64,000 nucleotides of DNA from Podaxis mareebaensis (GCA_018524725.1 JAEUWP010000344.1:62001-126000); one strand, 5' to 3'; positions 1-10,586 are shown, counted from the stretch's first letter. Translations and numbers: made by a program. The notes: generated from the letters alone by a model not told the origin.

Positions 1-666
1 CTTAGCGCCAAGGACGGAGGACTCACTTGAGAAGGAGACAAACATCAGACGGATCCCACTTTGCATATCTAACAAGTTTGAGCGCAACGGCCCAGAAAGG
101 TGCGACGCTGATGAGCTTGAGCATGCCGTTGGCGGAGGAGAAAATTGTGTGCAGTTCGATGTTGGACTTTTGGATTGACGCCGTGTAGATAGGATCGTAC
201 TGGCGCCCCTTCGGACTGGACGACGATCAAGGAATGTTGTCAATAACGATCGCAAAACATGACATTTTGGAACTCACTCCATAGCCATCGGCAATGCCAC
301 GTCCGCTGCGCTATTCATCCAATCTGCGCCCAGTCCAAACTTGATGGCAGTCTCCCGAATACACTTCTGTAGTTTATGCTCTGCATCGTGTTCGCCATAG
401 GCCATCCATTCGTTCACGAATGCCCTATGGATATAGTCCACGTCTCTCGTCGTTTTCCGTATCGGCATATCTGGCGTCATTCTCGCCTGTTCTTTTGCGA
501 GGTTGTGTAGTCCCGGATGCAAGAGCATACATGCACCGCCATGTACTATGAGTCGGATTTTGTGCGAAAAGTGTTCTCCGATGCGGTATCCGAGGTACTC
601 GAGAACATTGACGAGTTTTTGCCGGTCCATTTCAACATGGTTGACTGCTGGGATATCGTTGCTCAT
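1..666 (-). CDS. Nucleotidyltransferase-like protein, 5' part (continues beyond window)
   Basis: The start codon is at 666. Exon 1 (278-666) joins exon 2 (27-215) across an intron of about 62 nt with GTGAGT donor and CCAG acceptor. A second donor (GTGAGT) lies at 21-26, so the gene runs off the left edge. The N-terminal part carries 'VHGGACMLLH' followed by 'RKTTRDVDYI'. This resembles the GG...R.T.DID pattern of nucleotidyltransferase-fold proteins (DUF6036/AbiEii-like). Exon 2 adds 'FWAVALKLVRYAKWD', like the 'ALKL-RY' helix of that fold. The substrate is unknown. Both exons keep one frame, so the visible part is not a pseudogene. The fold assignment is motif recognition only and could be wrong. 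Confidence 0.5.
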
Positions 667-960
667 CGTGCACCGAGGGAAGAAGGTAACCGATGCTGTT
701 GCAGTACACGCTGGTTCCTATTGTTTCGGACGTAAGAGTGTTGCGTATTCCGGTGAAGTGCGATTACTTCTGGAAATAGCTTTCAGGGCGTGAGGAAGGG
801 GAGCGCTATGACTCACATATCCGTACGTAGACAATTGTCAATACACCAACCATCCATCAATTCATCATGTTGCATAGCCTCATCACGAGTTCTTAAGTAT
901 ATCGCGCGCTGAAATGCTGTTGAAACATCAAGCATATCACCAAGACACGCATTTACAACG

Positions 961-1741
961 ATGCAGTCCACAAACGACTACCCAGTCATCGACTTTTCCA
1001 AGACGACCCTACCAGAATATTCCCATACCTACTGCAAGATTATCGACAATGTCTTTTCTCCGGAGGATTGCGCAGCGCTCATCGCATTGGCGGAATCTGA
1101 TACTGAATGGGTACAGGCTGCAGTTCATTACGGCTTAGGCGCAACACAAAACTACGTCGACACCTCGTATCGTAACTCTGAGCGTATCCTGCGTTTTGAT
1201 CACAAGGCTGCCGAGCAACTGTTTCAGAAACTGTTGCCTTATGTTTCCGAGCTAAAGGAGCTCAAGTTAGGAGTTCCATATAGTCAAAAGGTCATTGGTG
1301 GAGCAGGATTGAGAAGTTTCAAGTACAGGCTAATTGGGTAAGTCACAATGATATTGAGTTCATTACGAGACAACTGATCATCCGCATTACTATCCTTGCA
1401 GCCTCAACGAACGCCTCAGCTTCTTACGCTATGGTCCCGGAAACTATTTCCGTAGCCACTGCGACGGCATGTTGGAGCTTCCAGACGGCCGCAAGGCACT
1501 TGTAACGGTTCAGATATACTTGGGTAATGAGGGTGTCCAGGGCGGTGCTACGAGATTCTGGAGTCCTAATCAAAAGCGTTATCTTGATGTTGATCCGAAA
1601 CCAGGCCGTGTCCTCATCTTCCAACAGAGGGGATTGTTGCATAGTGGCGAAGATGTGGTTCAAGGAACAAAGTATGCGCTCAGGTCGGACTTCATGTTCA
1701 TTCGGGAGCCTCTGGACGACGAAGATGTAGAGATATCATAG
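961..1741 (+). CDS. 2-oxoglutarate/Fe(II)-dependent dioxygenase (prolyl 4-hydroxylase-like)
   Basis: Exons 961-1337 and 1402-1741 join in frame across a 64-nt GTAAGT/TGCAG intron to give 238 residues. The double-stranded beta-helix iron site is visible. 'SHCDG' supplies His145 and Asp147 of the HxD motif, 'LLHSGE' supplies the distal His206, and the following 'KYALRSDFMF' gives a basic residue (probably Arg220) for 2-oxoglutarate. The region before HxD ('ERLSFLRYGPGNYF') is typical of the prolyl 4-hydroxylase alpha-subunit-like family. There is no signal peptide, so a cytosolic or nuclear enzyme is likely. The substrate (protein, nucleic acid or small molecule) cannot be told from sequence. 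It stands alone, divergent from the nucleotidyltransferase-like gene with about 295 bp between start codons. Confidence 0.85.
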
Positions 1742-2308
1742 AAAGAGCTGTCAAACACGAAGTGTTACAATCTGAGATTCGTTGTGTTGTGCTCTGTCAA
1801 TGAGGAGGGCCCTTACAGGGGTATAGATTTTTTCGGAAATCAGGCGGAGGCAGTCCCCCCTATCTGTATGCCTAAATTAGTCCTACCGATACTGGGAATG
1901 AGCAGGCGTAAGTACAGTCACGGGAGGAAAGGTAGTGTTGCAGTGGGGCAGTACGGTGGTGCCAAGTATGAGATTGGTGATGACGGGGACCGTGTAAAGG
2001 AACTACTTGAGTTGTGAGTTTGTTATGGTTCCCTTGATGTGTTACCTTTTCGACTCGTACATGTCGCTTGAGATGCGACTTCGTGTTGCCGGACTCGGTT
2101 GCTGGTTTCCGCTCGTTTTAATTCTCGAGATCTGTCCTCCTTCCGTGTACACTGCTTCTTCTTTCCTCTTCTTTTCCGTGACACTATTATTGGCCAGTGA
2201 TGGCGCTGAAAAGAGCTTTGCACCTAGATATATTCATTTTATGCCGAGGGAGTCTGAGGAGGTGAGTGCAGAGGGTGTTAGATGTCGGTCGAGATCCCCG
2301 CCGAGTGC
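1742..2308. other. Intergenic, no gene recognised
   Basis: Only short overlapping frames with no family resemblance. Similarity to the FunK1 gene at 6.1-8.4 kb begins abruptly near 2309, which marks the left edge of the decayed duplicate. Confidence 0.5.
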
Positions 2309-3256
2309 TGGTGTGGTAAAAAATTGAACGATAAACGGCCCGCAGGCGCAGAACGAACTGTGAGTCCAGTCGGACATTTTCACCACCTCCCACGTTGATA
2401 TGTGTGTAGGGCACTTCTACATTCATGGCCCGTGCTATTCACCTCGGTAAACCATTACCATTACAACATCATATTGCTCGCTTCCCTCCGTTGCCTAAAG
2501 TCAGCAGCAAAATCCGCGGTCGTTATAAAGTGTGTTACCAAACCGCCTGTCGTCATTCAATAGTCCATACGAAAAAGAAACAGTGGATGAAGATGATATT
2601 GATTGGAACTTACTCCCTACATGGCAGCACGAACTTCGTCACGATGGGGAGTCTGATGCCTGGCTTCTTTTCTGGGCAGGAATCCAAGCTCGCCCCAAGA
2701 ATGGAGAGGATGTTCCAATTCCGAAGGCCCTTTGGCAGCATTTACTTCCCGAGCACTCCCCTCAAGAAATAAACCGTATGACAACCAGGATGATTTCCTT
2801 CAGAACATATTAAGGGGCCGTCAGGTTGTTCATCCCGATTACAGCGCCCTTTCCCAGTTATTCCAGGATATTGCCAAAACAATTTTCTACGACTACCACT
2901 GGGCTAAGACGAAAAATCGGTGCAAATCGGAATATGCTCACCAAGCCCTTCAGCGCCTCATCATCAATTTCGTCGTTGACCATTTTAATGATGCTTTCAT
3001 GGATCTGGAGAAAGAGGAGTACAGAAAGACCGAGGGAGAGAAAAAATATTTATCAGTCTCCACCACTGAGGCCTGCCGTTCGGGCTCCAATCATTCATTT
3101 GCTCCGAGGAACGGTAAGAGGTACAGATCTGGCCAGGACGAAGTGCTGTCGAGCTCGAAAGGTCCTGACAAGGATGATTCAGAGGAGAACAGTGGTGCAT
3201 CTGGTGATGAAGATGAGCATCCTGCGAGTGCCTCCGTAATTTCTCATCATCCCTAA
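2309..3256 (+). pseudogene. FunK1-type protein kinase, 3' half, frameshifted (copy A)
   Basis: This matches the last part of the intact FunK1 gene at 6128-8430, starting inside its fourth exon ('KLNDKRPAGAERT'). It keeps the same short intron (GTGAGT...GTGTAG). After 'SSKIRGRYKVCY' a one-base deletion relative to the intact copy shifts the frame at about 2540. A second shift follows near 2775, after which the C-terminal region is readable again ('VVHPDYSALSQLF', 'DYHWAKTKNRCKSEY'). All of the N-terminal domain, the catalytic HRD loop and the DFx segment are absent. Similarity continues past the stop to about 3430, so it is a DNA-level copy with its 3' flank. No function is expected. Confidence 0.85.
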
Positions 3257-4039
3257 ACTTACACATATTTTTCCAGCTTAAGAAACTTCATGCTTTTTGA
3301 TACAAGATTGGACAACTTGTTTCTGTGGCTGATCTTGTGTATTATTTCCGATTCCATACGGTAATTGATGTAGCTGGCTATATAGGATTGAATCCATTGC
3401 CTCAGGTGCATTTTCTTGTGACTGCCTGGGACAAAAATTGGGTGATCCTTCTCTGATCGCATAGTGGCGGGCCACACGAGGGACGAGGAGAGTGGCAGTG
3501 ATTGATATTGTCCCCGAAGATTCTTGTGTTGGGACCGATTTCCGCTGGTGTGGGGTTTGCTGCTGGTACCGCATGATATTTTGAACGGCCTCTAAGCAGG
3601 TTCTTGGGAAGATAGGAAATGACAGTAGCAAAGGGAGTGGGAGACAACGAGCTGATGGCGGTGTGTGCACCCTCCCGCAACAACCGTTTGGAGATTTATT
3701 CGTGAGCCATCAAGGTGAAGTTTTGAGCGGAAACAGCATGTATTCCAGAACTTTAGAGACGGAGTTCGAAGTCCTCTACATTGGGGTGTTGAATGGGAGC
3801 GGCGTAAGAGATGAACCCAAAATCTCCAAAGAACAGGAGTACCCTGTAGGACATCCAGCCTCACCTGAAGCATGAACCGATGGTGAGACCAACCAGCTGG
3901 ACGAGGAACACGCGGCTTGAAGGGATGGCAATCAGAACCCTTGTACCAACCGAGTGCCAAACAGATACATACCTGAGTATTACGGTCAGTAACTGCGGTC
4001 TAACATCCGTGATCTTAATCGACTGAGTGAGCTGTTATT
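3257..4039. other. Decayed duplicate spacer between FunK1 and F-box relics
   Basis: The first 170 bases match the 3' flank of the intact FunK1 gene (8431-8675), including 'tcaggctata' and 'gggtgcattttcttgtg'-like blocks. The rest (about 3430-4039) has no counterpart in copy B and no recognisable gene. Overlapping short minus-strand frames at 3592-3960 look like decayed coding sequence that I could not assign. Confidence 0.45.
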
Positions 4040-4760
4040 AGTGGCATTCACGACCTTTAGATAGGGCGAATAATTTTTGATATCCTTACCCCTCGTAAGT
4101 TGCAACGCTCTCTGCAAACGCAATGTCTCCTCTGCATCTCTGAACGCTGTAAACCCGAGTGTATGGATGCTGGGTGAGAGGATGTCGAATGTGTCTAGGC
4201 GTTCTTGTGCGGAATGAAAGATGGTTAGTTTGAGAGTGGTGAGGTGTCTGATGTGTCGGAAGAATGATATCCAGGTTCGGGATCGGTAGTGTGGGTTTCA
4301 GAGGCCAATGTGGATGGTAGGATAATTGGGTCTGGACTTATCTCGAAAGCAGATGTGAATTGCTCAAGATCAAATGCTGCAGGTTTGGTGATCAGACATA
4401 AGTATAGGGAAAGACATTCCACTCTGCCAACCCCCTAATGTATTCGAATTTCTCAACTCAGTGGAGTGTAAGAGCGGGATGGGAATCAACTGATTTATTC
4501 GATTGGTGGGAACTCGTACACCGGAAATCAACGAGATTGCGGCAGCACACAAGAGTCTCGAGGCAAGAACTGACAGGAAGAGCGCTCAATTCGAGAAAGG
4601 TGATTTGACCCAGGTCTCGTGCAGGAGCTGATGGCTTGCAAATGTGACTCTTGTCAAGCGGGGTGCGTTGGCGAGCATGGCAGTCAGTGTCATATCGTGA
4701 CAATGGCGCCCCAAGCAAACTGATCTTTAGCCCCTCAAGGCTGGGGAAGTGGACGTGCCC
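4040..4760 (-). pseudogene. F-box protein relic (copy A of the gene at 8799-10568)
   Basis: On the minus strand broken frames reproduce the middle of the intact F-box-1 protein, for example 'GAPLSRYDT', 'ELSALPVSSCLETLVCCRN' and 'DFRCTSSHQSNKSVD'. Other segments occur in a different frame near 4225-4420 ('STLASETHTTDPEPG' against 'SALTSDTRTTDPELW'). Several frame changes and in-frame stops are present, and the N-terminal F-box and C-terminus are missing. Its position and orientation relative to the FunK1 relic are the same as in the intact pair, so both were copied together. Confidence 0.8.
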
Positions 4761-4761
4761 A

Positions 4762-4935
4762 ATACCTGTCACGATATTCCTCAGCCAAATGCTGCCACTT
4801 GAATACAGAGTCTACAGCAGAATCCTTGGGGTGAGTCGTTCGGTAGAGGCTGGGGATATTTTCCCCATAGATACGACTCATGGGGCACCGCCAACTGTTT
4901 GGTTCCCTCCCGACTTCGTGCCAACTCTCTGCCAT
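4762..4935 (+). pseudogene. C-terminal fragment of F-box-2 type gene
   Basis: Plus-strand 'VTIFLSQMLPLEYRV' and a frameshifted 'GTANCLVPS'-like stretch match the C-terminal part of the intact F-box protein at 41799-43536 ('AIFLSQILPLECKV', 'GTANSLIPTL'). Only about 55 codons remain and the frame is broken. It is followed directly by a copy of the FunK1 5' flank, the same order seen on the minus strand at 41.3-41.9 kb. Confidence 0.75.
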
Positions 4936-5065
4936 GAGTATAGATTGTCGTCGTCATTGTCCATTTGACCCTGAGCAGTTCTTGCAGCAATAGACTAGAT
5001 TGCATTCACAAGCGAGCGGTGGCTGTCACATGTATTGTAGCGATTGCGGGAAATGACGGGGTGGA
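4936..5065 (+). repeat. FunK1 5'-flank repeat, copy 1 (no kinase gene attached)
   Basis: The block contains 'gaccctgagcagttcttgcagcaata' followed by 'agcgagcggtggctgtcac' and 'gattgcgggaaatga'. Related blocks occur at 5820-5935 (+), 41500-41660 (-) and 40830-40990 (-). Each of those lies upstream of, or inside, a FunK1 gene. Here the block is not followed by a kinase start. Confidence 0.7.
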
Positions 5066-5819
5066 CTAAAAAGAAAAGAAAACATCGGAAGCAAAAGAAT
5101 CCGAATAAATAAGGGTCTGATTTGGTTGGAATAGCGGCCGGAAACTCGGTCTGCTCACGTTCCCCACTGACCTCGGCCAGTCTTTTAGCTAGCATGTCAG
5201 CGACCCGGTCAGAGTCGGTCTTTGGCGCATCAGGACCCGCACTCAGGGTCCGCCAATGCGCTCTTGGTCTGGTGGTTGGTGAGTCCCAGCATGATAGTCC
5301 GGGCATATATTGCCATATGTCTTGTAATTTATATCTTGTAAATTTAATGCACTAATACTCGGAGGCCCCATTTTCTGAGCCCAAACCCGAAAGGACAGCC
5401 CAGTCTCCGTTGTAAGCATTTACAGTGAGCTTGGTTTGACTGTATTCAAAATCGACCTTCGGGGTAGATGTACGAGATTGTGCGGGGCGACTCAAGTGCA
5501 GTCAAAACAAAGTTCCTCCAGGCTTGCGTAGATATAAAACAGGCCACCAGTTTCCTCAGTATATTGTCTGTCATTCCCGCATCGTGACATCTTTTGAGAA
5601 GAACGTCGTCTTGCAAAGTGCAGGTGTCAGTTCCTTCGGGATGGCGCGTGAAAGCGGCACTTGTGTGCCAGTGCCAGTGGACTGCCGGAGAAGACTACAA
5701 CCACCACCATATTATTGACGGCCATACCTTCAGTATCTTGTTCGGATCTCTTCTCTTCCGAAGTTTCCTTTTCTTCTTGGTATACACCCTTTCCCAGCCA
5801 ACTCACTACTAACACTCTG
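5066..5819. other. Spacer with an imperfect inverted repeat
   Basis: Bases 5063-5096 (A-rich, containing 'catcggaag' and 'atccgaa') resemble the reverse complement of 5735-5785 ('ttcggatctc', 'ttccgaag', 'ttcttcttgg'). This gives an imperfect inverted repeat flanking about 650 bp. A TATA-like 'gatataaaacaggcc' lies at 5528-5542. No gene is recognised between the arms. Confidence 0.4.
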
Positions 5820-6127
5820 CCATAAGTACGGGGTGTTGTTGCCACTGTTCATTTGATGGTCCTGCAGCGATAATGGGACCACGAGCGAGTGGTGGCTATC
5901 ACGCGCATTGTGACGACTCAGGGAAATGAGCATGCCAGCGTCACGGCGTGACTGCGCCAATAATAAAGCAACCTAAATGTGCATCAACATTAGACCAACA
6001 AAAGTGACTCCTCAACCTCTTCTCCCATATCCACCAAAGAAGACAGGAGTCAGACCTCGTCAGCGTTCGGATCACAAAGGTCGCAGCCCGCTATCCCTGG
6101 CATGATCGTGAGAAGCTGGTCACAAAC
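5820..6127 (+). promoter_or_regulatory. 5' flank of the intact FunK1 gene (repeat copy 2)
   Basis: This shares block-wise similarity with the flank of the broken FunK1 gene on the minus strand at 41320-41660. Shared blocks include 'gcatgccagcgtca', 'aagcaacctaaatgtg', 'tatccaccaa', 'gctatccctgg' and the start-codon context 'acatgcctcccatcc'. The likeness extends about 300 bp upstream of the ATG, so it probably contains the promoter and leader. No obvious TATA box was seen close to the start. Confidence 0.55.
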
Positions 6128-8430
6128 ATGCCTCCCATCCACGATATTGACATCGACGGCTTCTATGAGTTTCTCGGTGTCAAGAGGGCTGCAACAGCTG
6201 CCCTGGACAATGAAAAAGCGCCCAGTCTGCAGAAGATGTCGAAGGGTTCACAGAAGGAGCCTCAAAGTCCGCCAGTGTTCAGGTCCGCAGGTGACTTTAT
6301 TGTGATGGTCGAGGATTTCCTGAATTTTCTGCCTGAACGGAGTATGTCTCAAGTCTTTTTGACAGCCTAGATCTAACGCGTCATGAACAGAGATCGCATT
6401 CGCGGCGCACAGGAAGCGCCCTCTGATTGATCATCCTACCACCACGCAGTGCAAACCGGACATTGTCGCTTATTCAGTTGCCCTTGCCGGCTCTGAGCCG
6501 CAGCCTCCACTCCGCTGGAGCTCACTTGAAATCATGATTAAGTATAAATCTACTGGAACGAACGAAGAACAGCATGTCAAACAGGCTGCCAGCTATGCTG
6601 CATACCTTCTCAGAGCCCGCCCAGACCTCATCTCAACTCTCGGCCTTCTCGTCAACTCTGACGCCTTGGTCTTTCTGATCTGCAATGCTTGCGGTACCAA
6701 GAAGCTCCAACTCAAAGACCGGGCTGATTATGAACCACTGCTCAAGGCTGTTGTCAAGTACCTTAACGATGGTCAACCGGGTGCTCGCGAGAGGACGTTA
6801 GAGAGGACCAGGGACCAGGACAATGGTGCCATCCGCTTCAATATCACATGCCAAGATGACAGGACATTGGAACTCGCCCGTCTTCATTACTCGACCGATC
6901 CTTTTGGCAGGCGCAGTCATGTATTCATATGTGATGACGATAGCAACGGTGTCTTGGTGCGATGGGTCGTCAAAGATCAGTATGTTGGACGGAAGCGGCG
7001 TTGGACGGAACAGGAGATCTTGGAAGCAATACACCAGGACAAACCGTATCCAGCTGTTGTGAGGCTGGAATTCTGGTACCATGTTGACGGCTCCCGGTGC
7101 GGTGACCGCATCAAGGCACGCATGGGTACGACGGACTATGGTACGAGTTTCATGGATTTGGCCACTCCCCGCCAGGTACTGTATGCAATATATGATCTCT
7201 TGGAAGGTATGTGGTTTCACTGCATTTTTCACGCTCATTCTCACTTCTTCTATAGTCACTCGAGGGCTCTATGTTGACCGGGGCATACTTCACCGCGACA
7301 TCAGTCCAAACAATATCGTCATTCGTCCTCCGTCAGCGCCCATTGATACAGACACGTCGGTGAAGCCGGTGTTCATCCGGCATTTGCTACAGGACCTGGC
7401 AGAGGATGCAGTAAAGAACAAGTACGTGATTGGTTGCTGTGCGTTCGCCGTCCATCCTAACGTTTCTTAGCGTACACAAGCACGAGTCTTCAATTATACT
7501 CATTGATTTTGAGTATGGTCAAAAATTGAATGATCAGAGGCCCGCAGGCGCAGATCAAACTGTGGGTCCAATCTGACATTGTTACCGCCTCACACGTTGA
7601 TACGCGAGTAGGGTACTCCGATATTCATTGCTCGTGCTATTCACCTTGGTACACCATTGCCAGTATACTGTCGTGCCGCCCCGTTTCCTGCATTACCTAA
7701 GGTCAACAGCAAAATCCGCGATCGCTATAATGTGTGTTACCCGGAACGTCTGTCGTCATTCAACGGTCCATATGAATATGAAATAGTGGAGCGGACGGAT
7801 GATACTCAGAAGCCACCCCCTCTGCGCCAGCATGAACTTCGTCACGACGGGGAGTCCGGTGCCTGGATGCTAAAGTGGTGGGGCATTCGGGCTTGGCCAA
7901 AGAATGGAGCAGATGTTTCCATCGCCGCGGTCGATCGGCTCAGTTTACTTCCCAGGTGGGACCCTGGTTCAGGTGAACTTTGTGACGAAAGGAATATTTT
8001 CCTTTATAGCATCATGAGCATGAGCAGGTGTGTGGTCCATCCCGATTACGACGCCCTTTCCGAGTTATTCTGGGATATCGCTGTGACAATTATCTATGAC
8101 TACCACTGGGCTAAAGACGAAAATCGGCGCAAACCAGAATACGTTCACGAAGCACTTCAACGCCTCATCCTCAATTTCGTCGTTGAACATTATGATGATG
8201 CTTTCATGGATCTGGAGAAAAGAGAGGAGCTCAGGAAGATCGAGATAGAAAAAGAATATTTATCAGTCTCCACCATCGAGGCCCGCCGTTCTTGCTCCAA
8301 CAGTTCATCCGCTTCGAGCGGCGGTAAGAGGGACGGATCTGACCAGGACAATTCAAAGGAGAACGCTGGTTTGTCTGGTGATGAAGATGAGCGTCCTGTG
8401 AGTGCCTCCATAGTTTCTCGTCATCCCTAG
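6128..8430 (+). CDS. FunK1-type fungal protein kinase (copy B, intact)
   Basis: Five exons (6128-6341, 6391-7206, 7256-7421, 7471-7561, 7612-8430) join in frame with 48-50 nt introns to give 701 residues. This fits the basidiomycete Pkinase_fungal (FunK1) family. A long N-terminal region ('GFYEFLGVKRAA', 'KYKSTGTNEEQHVKQAASY') precedes the kinase fold. The lysine of 'VVKDQY' is near residue 266. The catalytic loop 'LHRDISPNNIV' has the HRD aspartate and asparagine (His356). The metal-binding segment reads 'LIDFEYG', with Glu after Asp-Phe. 'GTPIFIARAI' fits the activation-segment end. The C-terminus is Ser/Asp/Glu rich. A cytosolic Ser/Thr kinase is inferred; substrates are unknown. Gene relics at 2.3 kb and 40 kb are copies. 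Intron 4 (7562-7611) removes apparent stops. Confidence 0.85.
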
Positions 8431-8798
8431 CCTTATACGTGATTTTCAGCTAAAGAAACCTCGGGTTGTTTGATACCAAATGCGATAATTTGTTTCCGTT
8501 GTTGACCTTGCATATTATGTCTGATTACACACGGTGATTAGTGTAGTCAGGCTATACAGAAGTAAAGGAATCAATAGCACCGTTGACTCTCCGGAACGCA
8601 CTGTGCTCAATGCTGAAGAGACGCGATGTGTCGACTCGGGTGCATTTTCTTGTGGCATCTTGGGCAGGCATCCGGTAATACTGCTTTCTAGCATCAAGTG
8701 CTGGAGGAGACAATGTTCGTACAGCGGGATAAATACAAAGCACGGAACAAGTTCATAATGCCTACGGACCGTTAATATGTACGTATATACACGACAAA
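8431..8798. other. Intergenic between convergent FunK1 and F-box-1
   Basis: Shared 3' flank of two convergent genes. The left part is also present in the decayed copy A downstream of 3256. No gene seen. Confidence 0.5.
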
Positions 8799-10568
8799 TT
8801 ACAACCACTCTACGCGATTGGACTGTCCAAAGACCTCCAAGGACAACCCACCCTCCTTCAAGAGTTTCGCAACATCCCTCTCGCGTCCTCCAAAATCGAA
8901 ACCAAACGGCCAGCATTTGATGACGGCCTCTTCAAGGCGAGTGTGTTCCTCCCAATAACCTACATCAACCGAAGGGTTGACTAGAAAGTCATTTGCGTCT
9001 GATAGTGGAGCTGGATTGGGTGGAGGAGGTGATGGAGAAGACGAGGTTGATGATATGGACACCGTATCGCCTATAAGGTCCGGTGTAGGTGTGATAGAGT
9101 CCAATATTGGAGGGACAGGCAGCATCGGCCTTAGCCGTCTGGAACACAAAATATCGAGGACGATCCTCAACCGATCAGGGTGTACATCCAACGTGGCATT
9201 CAAGACTTTTAAATTGGGTAAATAATTCTTAGCGTCCTCACCCCTCGTAAGCTGCAGCGCTCTCAACAAACGCAACGTCTCCTCTGCATCTCTGAACGCT
9301 GTAAACCTGAGCGTATGCACGCTGGGTGAAAAAATGTCGAATATGTCTAGCCATTCTTGCGCGGAATGAAAGACGGTTAATTCGAGCGTGGTGAGGTGTT
9401 TGATGTGTCGGAAGAATGATCTCCAGAGTTCGGGATCGGTGGTGCGGGTGTCAGAGGTTAATGCGGATGGTGGGATGGTTGGGTCGAGAGGCCTCGAGAG
9501 CGGATGTGAATTGCCCAAGATCAAATGCCGCAGGTTCGGTAATCGAACATAGGTATAGAGAAAGACGTCCCATTCTGCCAGCGCCCCGACCCATTCGAAT
9601 TTCTCAACTTTGTCGAGTGTAACGACGGAATGGGCGTGCATAGCCAGATCGACGGATTTATTCGATTGGCGGGGACTCGTACACCGGAAATCGACGAGGT
9701 TACGACAACGCACAAGAGTCTCGAGACACTGGCTGACAGGAAGAGCACTCAATTCGAGGACAGTGATTTGATCCCAAAAGGTCTCGTGCGGGAGTTGATA
9801 GCCCGCAAACGTGACCCTTGTCAGGCGAGGTGCATTGGACAGCATGGCAGTGTCATATCGTGACAACGGCGCTCCGCGCAAATTGATCTCGAGCCTCTCG
9901 AGGTTGGGGAAATGGGCATGTGCGAGTTTGGGAGCTAGCATGGCCCAGCGTTGGCGGAGGGAGGATTTGGAGGTGCACATGAGCACTCCGATGTTGGGGG
10001 AATTTTCGAGGAAGACTGCACGGAGGATCTCTTCGGATGCTGCAGAGGGTGAGGAGGAGAGTCTGTCGAGTTTGATTTGGAGAGTGACGGGGAGGGCGCA
10101 GGCGTTGTTGAAATAGAGGCGGAGGAGGTGGGCGTCAGTGTGTTGCGCATTGCGGCGGATGGGGACAGGATCGATGTAGGTCCAGAGGATGGGTGTGGAC
10201 CATGCTACCTGTCTCCAGTGGGAGCAGACGGAGCCGAGGAGGAGGGGAGAGGAGCGGGAAGGTTTTTTGTTTGGGAAAAAGTCGGCGGTGAGGGGAATGT
10301 GTTGTGAGGCGTGGTAGAAGATGAGGGCGAGGGTTTCCGGGGGGAGGATGCGTGTGATGGGTCTGATCTGGTTGAGTCTTCGGAGGAGTGCTGCACGGTG
10401 GTCGTTGAGCCGCTGGATTTCTCGCTCGAGCCTGTCCACTGTTGCTGTCAGGAAGGTTATTTCGTCCATGCCCCATTTCTCACGACGGGAGCCATATTTC
10501 ATCAACCCTCCCAGCGCTAATCCACACTTTCTCTGTTGCTTTCCAGGCGCTGGGTCCACACTTCCCAC
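8799..10568 (-). CDS. F-box-1: coiled-coil/F-box-like protein with LRR-like region
   Basis: A single open frame of 589 codons. The first ATG is at 10568, but Met34 (10469) is a more usual start for this agaric family: 'MDEITFLTATVDRLEREIQ' begins a short coiled coil. The F-box-like segment follows ('ITRILPPETLALIFYHASQ', then 'SRSSPLLLGSVCSHWRQVA' and 'ILWTYI'). Downstream come repeated leucine-rich strands ('LTTLELTVFHSAQEW', 'NLRHLILGNSH') and a Ser/Pro-rich linker. Such proteins are thought to be substrate adaptors of SCF ubiquitin ligases; the target is unknown. It is convergent with FunK1 and almost abuts the divergent TatD gene. A decayed copy lies at 4040-4760. Confidence 0.8.
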   Translation of the reverse strand: MGSVDPAPGKQQRKCGLALGGLMKYGSRREKWGMDEITFLTATVDRLEREIQRLNDHRAALLRRLNQIRPITRILPPETLALIFYHASQHIPLTADFFPNKKPSRSSPLLLGSVCSHWRQVAWSTPILWTYIDPVPIRRNAQHTDAHLLRLYFNNACALPVTLQIKLDRLSSSPSAASEEILRAVFLENSPNIGVLMCTSKSSLRQRWAMLAPKLAHAHFPNLERLEINLRGAPLSRYDTAMLSNAPRLTRVTFAGYQLPHETFWDQITVLELSALPVSQCLETLVRCRNLVDFRCTSPRQSNKSVDLAMHAHSVVTLDKVEKFEWVGALAEWDVFLYTYVRLPNLRHLILGNSHPLSRPLDPTIPPSALTSDTRTTDPELWRSFFRHIKHLTTLELTVFHSAQEWLDIFDIFSPSVHTLRFTAFRDAEETLRLLRALQLTRGEDAKNYLPNLKVLNATLDVHPDRLRIVLDILCSRRLRPMLPVPPILDSITPTPDLIGDTVSISSTSSSPSPPPPNPAPLSDANDFLVNPSVDVGYWEEHTRLEEAVIKCWPFGFDFGGRERDVAKLLKEGGLSLEVFGQSNRVEWL

Positions 10569-10586
10569 GGTGTCATCTCGTCCGCG

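Noticed and set aside
3592..3960. 122-codon minus-strand frame between FunK1 and F-box relics
   Set aside because: No family likeness and no continuous splice model; treated as decayed spacer.
10135..10476. 113-codon Pro/His-rich minus-strand frame
   Set aside because: It is a shifted frame of F-box-1 with biased composition; the F-box frame is the one with recognisable motifs.
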